Shown here: piece after piece, positions 1 to 50,799 of the stretch
Position numbering within the stretch: the stretch's first letter is position 1
Layout: each line of letters begins with the position of its first letter
Made by a program: the position numbers and the translations under genes
NCBI GenBank assembly: GCA_030141605.1
Contig: JAQGDQ010000790.1
Span: forward strand, 1 to 64,000
DNA length: 64,000 bases
Direction: 5' to 3'
From: Tubiluchus corallicola
Taxonomy: Eukaryota > Priapulida > Priapulimorpha > Priapulimorphida > Tubiluchidae
Notes under the pieces: model-generated
Databases searched by the model: none
Told to the model about the DNA's origin: nothing
Seen by the model: only the letters and a program-made list of their open reading frames with translations

Positions 1-1184
1 ATTCAAGACTTCAAGATATCTAAAGATAAAAATGTAAAATTTTCATGACTTATTTAGTAGGTTACACACTGGTAGTGCAAATTACAATCTTATAATACAA
101 TAATAATTGATATAAACTTTCACACACATGTACAAGGGAAAATTATTGTACATTATGTTAATGCAATGCAATGCTAGTAGCAGGCAATAGATTCTCAAAT
201 TAGGATTGCAAGATTTAACCAAAATTATAACGATTTAACTGCAGTACTATGTCCCTATTTTGACCTTTACTTAATAATTAGAGTTTTTCTTTTAGTTTAA
301 CTTTTAGATCTACTTAAGACATAAGGATTTACTTCTTTGAAACTTGTATTACATCAACTTACCAGGTAAACGTCAATTTATTAATACGTCCACCTCGAAG
401 CAGTAATAAGGATTAGACTTTCGGACTTACATAATACGATTACACCTACATTATGTTCGAGATGATCCGTCAACGTATGGTCTTCAAAAACTTTTGCTTT
501 TGGTGTTTGCTTTTTACAAAATAGACGTCATTCCTTGACTTTCGCAGTCTCACAACAAATAGCGTTTCCACTACGGGATATCTTTTATGACTACCAGTTT
601 CAAAGTTTATATAAAGATTTTTCACATTACCTATCCAGAACGTGCGTTTCCTTAAAATTAAATTAAATTTGTTGAAGGTCTATCATTGACTAATCAAATA
701 ATTTATAATTAATACAGGAAAATGCCATGTTGCAGCTTTAATAATGATGTATTATTACTATGACAGAAGTTATTCTAAAATATTGTGAAAGTTGAATAAA
801 ACAGCAGTGTACATTGAAAGGTACGTACATAGACCCAGTTATTATTACCAGAATTCTCAAGTACTGCTGATTGCTTTGTTTAAATGAGAGAACGAAATAG
901 TAACTTAACATAATGTGCTTTCGCGCTTGTGCAGTACACCCTCTACCAAATGGCACACTCACATTTTTTTAATGTACAGTAAGAGAACTCCAAGGCGCCT
1001 AGTTTTCCATTTTTGTTAAGTTAAAAAGCTTTCAGTCTCTGTTCATATGACATGTGTTCTGAGCCTTTTACTTTCTTGGCAAATCTAAGTTGTGCGAAAG
1101 TCATTACTAACAAAAGTCGTTATCTTTTTTCAGTTTTTCTCACAATCTCAGCACTTATTTGATACGTGTAATTTAATCCAAATC
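1..1184. other. Upstream region of PET100, no gene recognised
   Basis: AT-rich sequence before the PET100 start codon. It should contain the promoter and 5' UTR of that gene, but I see no clear TATA box, CpG-rich segment or other landmark. Open frames here are short and lack recognisable protein features. Confidence 0.5.
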
Positions 1185-1214
1185 ATGGGAGGTTGGAAAT
1201 TGGAAGTATTTAAG
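1185..1214 (+). CDS. PET100: PET100 exon 1
   Basis: Encodes MGGWKLEVFK, matching the start of PET100 proteins, in which an M-G-x-x-L-E-x-F pattern precedes the membrane segment. The donor GTGGTT follows directly at 1215, which is non-ideal after GT. The exon is only 30 coding nt; it was chosen because it is in phase and matches the family N-terminus. Confidence 0.8.
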
Positions 1215-1464
1215 GTGGTTTAAATTTTTACTTGTTTTAATTAAGAGAATTAATGGTAGTGCAATATTGTCATTAGTAGAGAATCAACAACTAAAATTCT
1301 CGTTTATTGTTGCCGTGGTACATGCGCTAAAATTTTTGGCACAGTAGTTTTTAGTTTGCACTGGACGCATTTGCCTTTAACAGTTGTGTGAATTTTATTC
1401 TCATGCTGCGATGTTCTTTTATGTTTTTATAGTTGTGAATATCGATTTTTTATGGCAAATAAAG

Positions 1465-1499
<35 letters not shown>

Positions 1500-4400
1500 T
1501 CTTAATTTATTTATTTAATGCTAGTTGGACATACCTAATTGCATCATGTACCAATCAAATTTGAATGAAGTTTTGAAATTAAAGTTAAAAGTTCTGAAGA
1601 ACACTCGTTTTGTTTTTTGTTAAGAGAATGTAAATTCTTTTCCTAATATTCAGAAACATTTTTGTATATTCTTTTAAAAAACTCAGTTTTGAAGGGCTGA
1701 CTACAAAGTCACTAGTTTTTAAAGAGGCATATACATCATGCTATAAAAAATAAAGATTCATCACCTCTGACAGAATTTATCAAAAATATGAAATTTAGGG
1801 TCAGTATTGATTTTGTGTTTAAGCATTTTGATTGTAAATTTTGCATGAATAAAAAATGTGTTAAGGTAATTAAGTAAGTAAGTAAGTATCTTTATTTATC
1901 ACCTTTTTTGCAAGAAAAACACAGAGCATGAAACGATAATATGATACAAAGTGACAAGATTATTAAATGAATAAATTATCTGAGTTAATGATGTTCAAGT
2001 GATTGGTGACAGGGTGGTGAAAAGGAATGTCAATCTATGCAAAAATGGTTTACTTTTCCTTTAAATTACATTATTAATGTTATTTATGGTGTCACGTTTC
2101 AGATGGTGGTTTACATGTCTTTTCCTGTAGCAACTTTTTGGTATTTTAATCAACCTGAATATTTTGAAAGCTGGATAATAAAAATGCGAGTAAGTACAAT
2201 ATAATTTATATACTTTGTGTTTACACTAATAAAAATTGTCCTATATTTAACATGCTGATTCATTGAGTTTAATTATCGTATCGACACAAAGTGCCATTTT
2301 CAAAGATAAAATCAAGACAAAAGAAATAGCCAAGTACATTCAGTAAGTTAACATGCTAATACCTATAGGCTACTTGTGTGTCCCCGTGTTTGTTATTTAT
2401 ATTATTTATTGAGCTCTTACAATTTATAATTTATGAATGAAGTTAGGCAATCCCGAGCTTGGTCAGTAATTAGATAGGGCAGCCACTTAGAAGACTACTT
2501 CCAGGTGGTCTCATCTAGTCAGCAGTAAGTAAGTAAATAAGTAACTATTTTATTTATTGCCTATATACAATATTTTCAATACGTGAATCAATGCTGTTAG
2601 TTTATAAGAAAAATCAGAGCAAAATGGCATGAAGGTTAATCATTATACAAAAATTAATACCGAGTTGATTAGCGAAAAGGTAGCAAAAACTAAATACTAT
2701 CAAGGTCAACCACCCTATTAGATAGGTAGCTATCAGTTAGTAGTTAAGTGTGTAACTGTAAGGAAAAATCCATCAAAATCCTTGAAATTTCAGGTTATCC
2801 TGGAAAGTCATGGAAAAGTCAGGGAAAAAGATAATTTGATAAAAAGTCAGGGAAAATGATGAAAATGGGGCAAAAAGTCAGGGAAATTGGAAAGAGTTGC
2901 AAAAATAATCACCGTGAGCTGATATTTTTCCAAACACATTTTTCACCGATTTATGTTCAATTAAAATTTTGCTAAGGCGGACGTCCAGTTTCGATTTCTG
3001 TTTCAAAACTAATGATTGGATTAAGAAAGTTTATTCAATGTGATTAGTGTAATTTCATTAGCACTACTGCAACACATTATATATATATATATTATAAAAT
3101 GTTTGAATGTGTATACTGATAATGCAATTTCTGCTTATCTTGGTCTGGAAAATCAATATTTGATCAGGGAAATGTCACAGACAAGTGAGGGAAATTTATT
3201 TTAAAATTCCGTGGGAACCCTCTGTCAGTAGGTATTACTTTAATAAACATAACTGGCTTTATCTATGAAACACTATTTAATTTACTTTTAAGCCTGAGTT
3301 AATTACATTTGAGATTTGCAAAAGTGGACAAAATGAAGTTGAAAAACTTCCCATCATTGTGCCCGGCTGTTTACCTCTTTGTAAATGTGTGCACGCTGGA
3401 AATGTCAATTCCGATGTCTTAGAAACTTAGTTTTGCGCTAGGTTCCAGTTCTACTACAGTCATCTACATTCAAAATTTTTCTTTCAGAGAGAGTTATACC
3501 CTCCGGAAGATAAACTAGCGGTGAGTTTTTTGTTGAGCAGGGCTAGTGATAACAAGCTTAATGTCGCTTAACCAATGGTGGCTCGTGTATAGGTACTGTG
3601 GTACTGCAGTACCCCGTTTTCACTCATTATTATTCATAATATTCAATTTAATAAGTCTTTTTTCTTTAGTTCTTTCTTTATACTTGTACGTAACTGGAGC
3701 ACGTGAGGGTAGTACTGTTTGCTTTACAGCCCAACACTGTGGTGTGTTTGGCTATTATACGCGTGCGGCCATGTTCACACCTCTGAGACAAAACGCTGTA
3801 CTTTCAGGTAGAAAGAGTGCTGTCACTCTACCTTACACAGTATTAAAACAATGGCTAAACATTTTCTAAAGCAGCACCCCCAGTAATTTTAACTACGGAG
3901 CCGCCAGTGCTTTTAACTAATTCTTGCGTGCTTCGTTTGGTCTGCGCTTTCTGTTGGGTCAACTAATAATTGTTTGTTTACGGTATTGTAATAGTATAAA
4001 AGACAGTTATTGGTTGCACACTGCACTTTATACCAGTTTGTGAGTCGGACCTTTCTGATGAGTGTTACACAGATTTTGCTGTTGCCATCACATTTTGAAT
4101 AATTACGGAACGTTGTGGCGTATTTAAATGATGAATGCAATCTGGTAACAATTTTGGCATGCAGTTAAGTTTACAATTTATAATAAAGTAGAAACATGGT
4201 ATTTTAGCACTTCAATGCCACATACAATTTTGCAGTCAGTCTGTCTGAAATATTAGAGACAAATGTTAGACGTCCCAAATATCAGTAGATGACAAGGTTC
4301 CCATTTTCTGATTTTTATCGGCTTTGCGATCCATTTTTTTACAATAGTCTGACTGCTAGTAGTAAGCTTTTTCACAGTTCCAGCAATTGATGGTGATCAT

Positions 4401-5165
4401 AAAAAGGTTAAAGGTTAAGTGTTCCAGAAGGAATGATCTTTTCTTGTATTTGTTTACTCTCTTTCATTGCTGTTTACTGTTGATGTGATAACACGGCTGC
4501 GCAAGATATGTTACACCACTTGTGTACCTTGATATTATATTGTTATATCTTGGCAGACAAAACAAGCCTTCAGTTAGCTGCCTCTTCACAGTTCCAATGA
4601 TTGATGACGTTCGTGAAAAGGTCAAAGGTTAAGTGTACCAGACAATGCTTTTGTGTACACTTGACAATGCTTCACAACCCATGCTGTTGTAATTGTAACA
4701 GTTTTCACAGCTAGCTAGAACCTTACCAAGTTCAGTTTTTCTTGCTTCGAGGCAAGATCCTGCTAGTATACACAGACTAATACATAATTGTATAAAGTCA
4801 ATGCAAAACAGCTAAAGTTACTGAACTGATGTGGCAGACGGCTTTGCCATACCCACATGTCAGGTGATGGTTGTAGTTGCTGTGGTACACTTAACCTTTG
4901 ACCTACAGCAAGTGTGCGTGCGCATCATGAAACTGTGAAAAAGCTTATTTAAGTAATAATAATAGTAATAATGACGTTCATTAGTGACTCCAGTATTTTA
5001 ACCTTTTGGGCTTTAATATTATGCAAATGCAAAAGTGGCAATCTTTATAATGACTCTTTTACATTTCAGCATGCAGAAATTAAGAAAGCGATTGAGGAGC
5101 ACAATAAAAAACAGGAAGAGGAGCTCTTGAAGTTCTTACAGAGTGAGGAGAAGGGCGGGAAATAA
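1185..5165 (+). CDS. PET100: PET100-like cytochrome c oxidase assembly factor (4 exons)
   Basis: Joined coding exons are 1185-1214, 2103-2189, 3488-3520 and 5070-5165, giving 81 residues. All introns are phase 0 and obey GT-AG. PET100 is a small mitochondrial inner-membrane protein needed to assemble complex IV (cytochrome c oxidase). The family pattern is visible: a short start with K-L-E-x-F, a single hydrophobic segment (about residues 11-27, containing SFPVATFW), then NQPEYFE, then RELYPPEDKL, then a charged, probably helical tail rich in E, K and Q. Human PET100 is slightly shorter (about 73 residues). No cleavable presequence is evident, as expected for a protein anchored by its N-terminal segment. 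It converges on the calpain gene. Identification rests on motif order and length, without a database search. Confidence 0.88.
1380..1497 (+). mobile_element. LINE-like 3' end with TA tail (in PET100 intron 1)
   Basis: The segment ends in TATGGCAAATAAAGATTA followed by about 15 TA units, the form of a retroposon 3' end with a poly(A)-signal-like AATAAA. A similar end (TTTGGCAAATAAAGAGC) occurs at about 25180-25265. No coding part is retained. Confidence 0.35.
1868..2095 (-). mobile_element. Dispersed repeat with (TAAG)n end, copy 1
   Basis: Starts with four to five TAAG units, then CTTTATTTATCACC. Two other stretches start with the same (G/T)TAAGTAAGTAAGT and share a far end around AGGTCAACCACCCT: 2522-2720 and 35774-35925. 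On the opposite strand this reads as AATAAAG followed by (CTTA)n, typical of a retroposon 3' tail, so I orient it on the minus strand. Confidence 0.45.
2103..2189 (+). CDS. PET100: PET100 exon 2 (membrane segment)
   Basis: Acceptor TTTCAG at 2097-2102, donor GTAAGT at 2190. Encodes 29 residues: the single membrane-spanning stretch (MVVYMSFPVATFW), then YFNQPEYFESW, the most conserved part of the family, and a basic end (IIKMR). Confidence 0.88.
2522..2720 (-). mobile_element. Dispersed repeat with (TAAG)n end, copy 2
   Basis: Begins AGTAAGTAAGTAAATAAGTA and ends near AAGGTCAACCACCCTAT. Related to 1868-2095 and 35774-35925. Lies in PET100 intron 2. Confidence 0.45.
2760..3225. mobile_element. 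Possible hAT-like element end with AAAAGTCAGGGAAA repeats
   Basis: The right edge CGTGGGAACCCTCTG reads on the other strand as CAGAGGGTTCCCACG, resembling the CAGGGTTCCCAC ends of many animal hAT elements. Inside are several AAAAGTCAGGGAAA-type short repeats. The left end is not clear. It lies in PET100 intron 2. Confidence 0.35.
3488..3520 (+). CDS. PET100: PET100 exon 3 (33-nt microexon)
   Basis: Acceptor TTTCAG ends at 3487; donor GTGAGT begins at 3521. Encodes RELYPPEDKLA, equivalent to the conserved R-E-L-[WY]-P-P-E-x-L motif that follows the membrane segment in PET100. At 33 nt it would be missed by most ORF callers. Confidence 0.88.
3573..3909. mobile_element. hAT-like MITE, copy 1 (PET100 intron 3)
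   Basis: Left end CAATGGTGGCTCGT and right end GGAGCCGCCAGTG are inverted repeats of the CAGTGGCGGCTC type. The flanking 8-mers CGCTTAAC and CTTTTAAC match at 6 of 8 positions, consistent with the 8-bp target duplication of hAT elements. A diverged copy lies at 17386-17828. No transposase is present. Confidence 0.6.
4365..4945. mobile_element. Foldback MITE family A, copy 1 plus a partial copy
   Basis: 4575-4945 starts with CACAGTTCCAATGATTGATG and GTGAAAAGGTCAAAGGTTAA and ends with the inverse (ACACTTAACCTTTGACC ... GAAACTGTGAAAAAG). A partial left end occurs just before, at 4365-4435. It lies within PET100 intron 3. Other copies are at 9905-10362, 28244-28356 and 28796-29066. Confidence 0.6.
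5070..5165 (+). CDS. PET100: PET100 exon 4 (terminal)
   Basis: Acceptor ATTTCAG ends at 5069. Encodes 31 residues of charged, probably helical tail (HAEIKKAIEEHNKKQEEELL...) and the stop TAA at 5163-5165. A possible weak poly(A) signal AATACA lies at 5284; no AATAAA lies close downstream. Confidence 0.85.
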   Translation, partial: HAEIKKAIEEHNKKQEEELLKFLQSEEKGGK

Positions 5166-5624
5166 TGCAATTAATGATGATTAGTGATGTAGATACGAAC
5201 TAGGTGGCGTTTTTGTATATATTTTATATAGATTTTCATTTAGACGTGATGTTTGTATCATGTTTACAGAGTGTTATGATTTGAATACAAGGTTCTTCAA
5301 AAATTGCACTTGTGGAATTTTGATTATGAAGTAACAGTAAGTAAATTCCTGGCCCAATAGGTCATAGCTGTCAAAATGGCTCCAAATCCATCTCTGTAGT
5401 AGGGCTGTAATGATGCGCCTAGGTCACGATACGATACATGTCACGATGTTAACCTCATGATATGATACATGTCACGATATGATATGTGTCACGATACACA
5501 TTGAGTTAACATTTGCAAGCTTTAATATAAAACTAGATTAAGTTGTTGCTTAATCTGATATATACATATTATTATTTATTAGATTGCAGAGTGCTAAAAT
5601 AATTCAGCAAACTGTTTTATTTCT

Positions 5625-6033
5625 GTGCTCATTTAAATGGTGCACATTTAGGCTGTGCTCATTTAAGTGGTGCACATTTAGGCAGTGCTCATTTAAGTGG
5701 TGCACATTTAGGCAGTGCTCATTCAAGTGGTGCACATTTAGGCAGTGCTCATTCAAGTTGTGCACATTTAGGCGGTGCTCGTTTAAGTGGTACACATTTA
5801 GGTGTAGGTTAAGTGGTGCACATTTAAGCTGTGCTCATTTAAATGGTGCACATTTAGGCTGTGTTCATTTAAGTGGTGCACATTTAGGCTGTGCTCATTT
5901 AAGTGGTGCACATTTAGGTGGTGCTCATTCAAGTGGTGCACATTAGGCGATGCTCATTTAAGTGGTGCACATTTAGGCTGTGCTCATCTAAGTGGTGCAC
6001 ATTTAAACTGTGCTCGTTTAAGTGGTGCACATA
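5625..6033. repeat. Minisatellite, 30-bp unit made of two 15-bp halves
   Basis: About 13 copies of a unit read as TGCTCATTTAAGTGG plus TGCACATTTAGGCAG. The two 15-bp halves resemble each other, so the array looks like an older 15-mer amplified as a dimer. The unit length is a multiple of three, so long frames stay open on both strands; these frames are by-products. Confidence 0.9.
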
Positions 6034-6944
6034 TGTCAATTGCAAAAATGGCCGCAGTTGCAAGGTTTGTTCCAATGGTCATTTTAGTTTGTTACATGTT
6101 TATGCCAAAAAGGGACAATTACAAAAACAAATGAACATCAGTTTTACAGTTTCATAATTTAATGATCGTAGAGCATAATTTCTGTCATCCGTGAATGAAA
6201 ACACCAAAATAGAGATCAAATTTTAACTTCCAGAACCAATTAAACGATAAAAAAGAAGAGTCAAATGCATAGACTTAAATGCCACGCTTGCGCGCAGAGA
6301 AACTGCTAGTCTCGTTCAGTGAGGCAACAATGGCCGCCATGTTTTAATACAAATTCTATGATCTGTTGTATGGACACCATGTTGTACAAAACAAAAATGC
6401 ATTTTGTTAGACAAAAACACACTTTTGAACAACTATTTGATATGCAGGCTGTCTGTGTGCATGGCATTTAAATCTATGGTTTAATGTAACAGCAAGACAT
6501 AACCTTACATTTTTCACAATTCCAAAAAATAAAATTTCAACATCCAGGCCCCACTAACCGATATAATATAATAGTTCAATATATCGGTAATACATAGCCC
6601 TAGATCCCTCTCAGAGACAATTAATAAATGGAGAATGCACGATAGTTTTCATAAAAATATTTAAATACTCTAAGTTAGATATAAAACATACGTAGCACCT
6701 TGTTACAAGGCAAAAATATAAAGCCGAGAAAATCGTATGCATGTTCTACTAGTAATCATGACATCTTAAGTTAAGCATTTCTTGACCGTATGCAAGTTTT
6801 ACTAATAATGGTGACATCTTAAGTTAAAGAGTGTTTGACCAAGTACATTTGATTGTAATGAAATACATTAGATTTAAAATTCTCTGTAAATTAAAAAAGA
6901 AATCTGACATTTTCTATCTCCCTGGTGAATTACAAGAGCCTGCT

Positions 6945-7355
6945 GATTGATGACAATGATTGCAATAAGCTATGACAATGATTGCAATAACCTATGACAA
7001 TGGTTGCAATAGGCTATGACAATGATTGCAATAACCTATGACAATGATTGCAATAACCTATGACAATGGTTGCAATAACCTATGACAATGGTTGCAATAA
7101 GCTATGACAATGGTTGCAATAAGCTATGACAATTATTGCAATAGCCTATGACAATGATTGCAATAAGCTATGACAACGATTGCAATAACCTATGACAATG
7201 GTAGCAAAAATCTATGACAATGATTGCAATAACCTATGACAATGATTGCAATAAGCTATGATAACGATCGCAACAACCTATGACAATTGTTGCAATATGC
7301 TATGACGATGATTGCGATAAGCTATGCCAATGATTGCAAACAGCTATGACATTAC
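6945..7355. repeat. Minisatellite, 22-bp unit
   Basis: About 18 copies of a unit close to CTATGACAATGATTGCAATA plus two bases (AC or AG). Variants are mixed along the array, and copies degrade towards the right end. Confidence 0.9.
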
Positions 7356-8274
7356 AAGATCCTGCAAACCAAAACTAAATCATTAAGCTATGAATCCTGA
7401 AAAATTGCAACACTATGGGTTTGTGCTAAACCGTAGCCCTCAAAATTTTGAGACTATAGGCTTAGTAGGTTTTTGTCTGCGACGCATTAGATTTATACCT
7501 GCTTTTAAATGTCTCGTGATTTTGATTGGTTGAGAAAGAAGAGGTAAACGCAGACAACATAATTATGGTACCAAATGTGTCCATTTTTATAATTGCATTC
7601 CCACAGTAGTGTTAAATTAAGTAATGCGTTCACACTTCTCAAAAATATAATTTTAGGCAACAATGACAAAGATCTCTGATAGCATAAAATAGATATACGT
7701 AACTAGACTAAAGACCGTGTAACAACAATAAAAATCTTACTAAGCACCTAAATAAAAGGCAGTTAAATTGAATGCTTGGCATCAGCCTCTATTCCACGAT
7801 TATTTGGAGGAAAACATAAAATGGTTCAACTGTCAATAAAAATTAAATAATTTTCCGATAACAAAAGTGATTTTCTATAGTATGTAATTATAGCTACGTT
7901 GTTCACAAAAACACACTTATTGCTGTAAGCTAAACTATCAGTCATCCAATGAGGTAGCCAATATTGCTTCACACTACTGGTACCACAAAAAAATCAATAA
8001 TTTTTACATTGTGCATAATATTTCAACAAGGATAACTGCAATTATACTAAAGACTAACTCAGTAGCTAAAAGTGGGTGACATCACGGCACCTGTTGCATG
8101 AAAAACAACGTGCACCGAATTGTAGTTGCACCATGGCGCATGTAGTGAATAAACAAAAACAAAACACATCTATGATATTGGTTGCCATTGAAACTCACGG
8201 CTCATAAACTCTACGTCCTCACAAGTAATGCAGAATAAATCAGCAGAAATTGTCATTACTAATCTAAAGAAAAA

Positions 8275-9135
8275 ACTAGTAACACCATTGAAACACTAAT
8301 AACACCATAGAAGCAAAGGTAACACCACTGAAACAATAGTAACACCATTGAAACACTAGTAACACCATAGAAGCAATAATAACACCATTGAAACAATGGT
8401 AATACCGTTGAAGCAATAGTAACACCATTGAAACAATAGTAACACCATTGAAGCAATAGTAACACAATTTAAACAATAGTAACACCATTGAAACAATAGT
8501 AACACCACTGAAACAATAGTAACACTGCTGAAACACTAGTAATACCATAGAAGCAATAGTAACACCATTGAAACATGAGTAATACCGTTGAAACAATAGT
8601 AACACCATTGAAGCAACAGTAACACCACTGAAACACTATTAACACCATTGAAACACTAGTAACACTATAGAAGCAATAGTAACACCATTGAAACAATGGT
8701 AATACCGTTGAAACAATAGTAACACCATTGAAACAATAGTAACACCACTGAAACAATAGTAACACCGTTGAAACAATAGTAACACCATTGAAACAATAGT
8801 AACACCATAGAAGCAATAGTAACACCATTGAACCAACAGTAACCTCGCTGAAACACTAGTAACACCATTGAAACACCAGTAACACCGTTGAAACTATAGT
8901 AATACCGTTGAAACAATAGTAACACCATTGAAACAATAGTAACACAATTAAAGCAACAGTAACACCATTGAAACACTGGTAACACCATTGATGCAACAGT
9001 AACACCGTTGAAACACTAGCAACACCATTGAAACACTAGTAACACCATTGAAGCAACAGTAACATCGCTGAAACACTAGTAACGCCATTGAAACACTAGT
9101 AACACAATTGAAACAACAGTAACACCGCTGTGTTG
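8275..9135. repeat. Minisatellite, 20-bp unit
   Basis: About 43 copies of AACACCATTGAAACAATAGT in strict 20-bp register, with variants at a few fixed positions (CATAG, CACTG, GTTG; CACTAGT, CAACAGT). It ends about 560 bp below the calpain stop codon, so it may lie in or near the calpain 3' UTR. The frames through it are repeat artefacts. Confidence 0.92.
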
Positions 9136-9695
9136 ACTGCGTTTTGTGTTAAAAATAATGATTGCATTTCAAAAATTTTCTAGCTACTGAATTTGTCTTT
9201 AAGTAGCGCAACTCCCACGGTATTAGTCACATAAATGTTTTTCCTTGCTAAATTTTGACAACAATAACTACTTTGAATTCTACGAGGCTTAAGACTCCAC
9301 AAATTTTTTTCCAAAACTCACAAATCTATTGCCAAAATATTTTTCTGAAACGCAAGTGGAAATCGTAAGTTTTCTAGTAATACAAAATGTACTTTTTATC
9401 TTAAATAAATACAGTTGCAAAAGTTTGCTTTGGTTTTCTATTATGGTGAGTCTACTCGGCATACACACACAAAATGGAGGACAATTTTCTTTTCGTATTT
9501 TGTAGGTAAATAAAAATGTAAACAAGAAAACGTAAATGAATCTGAATTTCAATGAAATTGGGACATTCTGGAAAATTTCAAGACCTAGTCTATGGATATG
9601 GTAACATCTTCCCGCACATCCTTATGGTACTGATCCGGAAGACTATTGCACTGCAGGTGTATTTCAGGAATCTTCCTTTGAATATTTCCGCCCGA

Positions 9696-48880
<39,185 letters not shown>

Positions 48881-49990
48881 TATTTACTCTCTAATTGGTG
48901 TAGAAATCATATAATTAACGAGCAAATACGAGCACACAGGCGGAGAATATAGCAGCCGCCACCCAAACACCCAGCCACACAAGATCTATCTGTCGCCAGC
49001 GCTAGAGTTTGGCTTCCTACATCGTTGGTTATCGGGGAAACGCAAGTTTGAGAGCAGCCATAGTGGGAGAGAGAGAGCCTGCGTGGTATTTATAGGAGCA
49101 GAGCCACATGTGGTTTTCATATACGCTCACATTCGAGAGATGACAGACAAAATATTTACGAAACTTTTACTGGACGTACGCTTGGTACTGTAGAGAAAAG
49201 TTTCCGCTTCGTGCGTGAACGTTCTAGCCAAACCAGATCCACTGTCTGTACTCATGCCTAACAGAAAGAGGCTAAATCTAAGTCTGGCGCTAAACAAATG
49301 ATTAAAAAGCATAAAATATGAGTTACAAACAGCATAAAGTTACAAATAGTACACTAGGCCTACCATTGCCGTGCGAATCATGATAACACGAGCAAGAATG
49401 AACTCCAAACTTCATGTGTGCAGAGTTTCACGTTACGGTAATGCTAATATAACCGTAATTACCATAGTATGGGCAGCGTTGATGGATATGAAGTTTCACG
49501 TGTATGCTATTATGACCTGGTACTAATTAACTATACGGGTGGGTTTTAATTACAATTCTCAGCACGCTTGGCAGATGTACGCACGTGCGCAGAAGGGGTG
49601 AATTCTGGAATGAGGAAGTGAGGCAGAGGCTGAATGATAGTATCAAAGTTATTAACTCAACTAATAGAACTAGAAGTCATGTATATAATTAATAAAATGT
49701 GATTTAAAACATCGAAATTGTTGATCGTTAACACGTACGGAAAATCAATTATGTGCACAAAATGTAAACTTTAAAGATTCATTAACGGTGAAGTAAAAAC
49801 GGAATTTTTCTTACCAAAAGCCCAATTTCAGAATATTGCACGTACAATTCTTACTTGCAAACTTATTTTCATTGCAAAAATAGAAAATTTCAATCGCTAC
49901 TGCATTATATATTAAACCAAAAAAACGCTGAAAAGATTGATTAAATGTTAAACCCGAAATGAAGCCAATTTGCTCTGGCTTAAACTTGAT
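48881..49990. other. Upstream flank of the calpain start codon
   Basis: This should contain the calpain 5' UTR and promoter (transcription leftwards). It is somewhat richer in G+C near 48940-49130. No clear TATA box or initiator stands out, and a 5' non-coding exon further away cannot be excluded. Confidence 0.4.
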
Positions 49991-50002
49991 TATGGAACTG
50001 AA

Positions 50003-50668
50003 TCCAGGTAAAAAAGTCACGGAAAAAAGTCACAGGAGAAAGGTTCAGGAAAAGTAACTCTACAACTAACCCTAAGTTTAACCCTAACCCTAACCCTATC
50101 TCTAACCCTAACTCTAATTCTAACCCTAACTCTAACCCTCGTCAAAATTGATTGTGACTTTTTTTTCAGGAAAAAGTAACCCTAACCCTAACTCTAACCC
50201 TAGTCAAAATTGATTGTGACTTTTTTTTCAGGAAAAAGTAACCCTAACCCTAACTCTAACCCTCGTCAAAATTGATTGTGACTTTTTTTTTCAGGAAAAA
50301 GTAACCCTAACCCTAACTCTAACCCTAGTCAAAATTGATTGTGACTTTTTTTTCAGGAAAAAGTAACCCTAACCCTAACTCTAACCCTAGTCAAAATTGA
50401 TTGACTTTTTTTCAGGAAAAAGTAACCATAACCCTAACTCTAACCCTACTCAAAATTGATTGGACCTTTTTTCAGGAAAAAGTAACCCTAACCCTAACCC
50501 TAACTCTAACTCTAACCCTAGCCAAAATTAGCTGTGACTTTTTTCAGGAAAAAAGTAACCCTAACCCTAACCCTAGTCAAAATTGATTTTGACTTTTTTC
50601 TGTTACTTTTTTCCTATAAAAAAATGTTACTTCTTTCGTGTCTTTTTTCCTGTGACTTCATTACCGGT
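50003..50668. mobile_element. Inverted-repeat element with telomere-like core
   Basis: The left edge GGTAAAAAAGTCACGGAAAA (AAGTCACAGG follows) and the right edge read in reverse (GGTAATGAAGTCACAGGAAA) are inverted repeats. The interior is a tandem array of a roughly 62-bp unit: CCCTAA/CTCTAA hexamers, then GTCAAAATTGATTGTGAC, a T-run and CAGGAAAAAGT. The same ingredients appear at 51363-51640 and 58060-58145. Confidence 0.6.
50060..50580. repeat. Interstitial telomere-like (CCCTAA)n blocks
   Basis: Eight blocks of 3-7 hexamers, CCCTAA with CTCTAA variants, spaced by a constant non-telomeric cassette. The regular spacing argues for tandem amplification of one composite unit rather than an old chromosome end. 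Confidence 0.85.
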
Positions 50669-50799
50669 CATGTATGGAACTATATCTAGAAATTCAGAAG
50701 TTGATTACAAAATTCCTAAAACCGAAAGCTACACAATTACATAGTACAGTAGTAGAGTACTTACTACCATAATGCACTGTCAAACACACGAGTATCTCC

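Larger units (their letters stand above)
5166..9695. other. Convergent intergenic region, PET100 to calpain
   Basis: This 4.5-kb tail-to-tail gap holds the 3' ends of both genes and three unrelated minisatellites (30, 22 and 20 bp), described separately. Between them is AT-rich sequence with no recognised gene. The calpain poly(A) site is not evident. Confidence 0.6.

Noticed and set aside
738-962. Minus-strand frame of 74 codons upstream of PET100
   Set aside because: No motif, no splice context and a composition like the surrounding AT-rich DNA.
5584-6157. Pentapeptide-like protein (AHLSG AHLGC repeats) in the 30-bp array
   Set aside because: The pattern comes from two similar 15-bp half-units. 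There is no gene context, the frame ends inside the array, and the opposite strand is equally open.
8259-8988. Several minus-strand frames of about 60-120 codons in the 20-bp array
   Set aside because: A 20-bp period cycles through all three frames, so all frames look alike (MVLLLFQWCYYCF). This is a repeat artefact.
5625-9135. CRISPR-like regular arrays
   Set aside because: The units are contiguous tandem repeats without unique spacers, and the DNA is eukaryotic.
50060-50580. Chromosome end or ancient telomere fusion
   Set aside because: Hexamers are interrupted by a constant cassette, bounded by inverted repeats and present again in other elements; mobile origin fits better.
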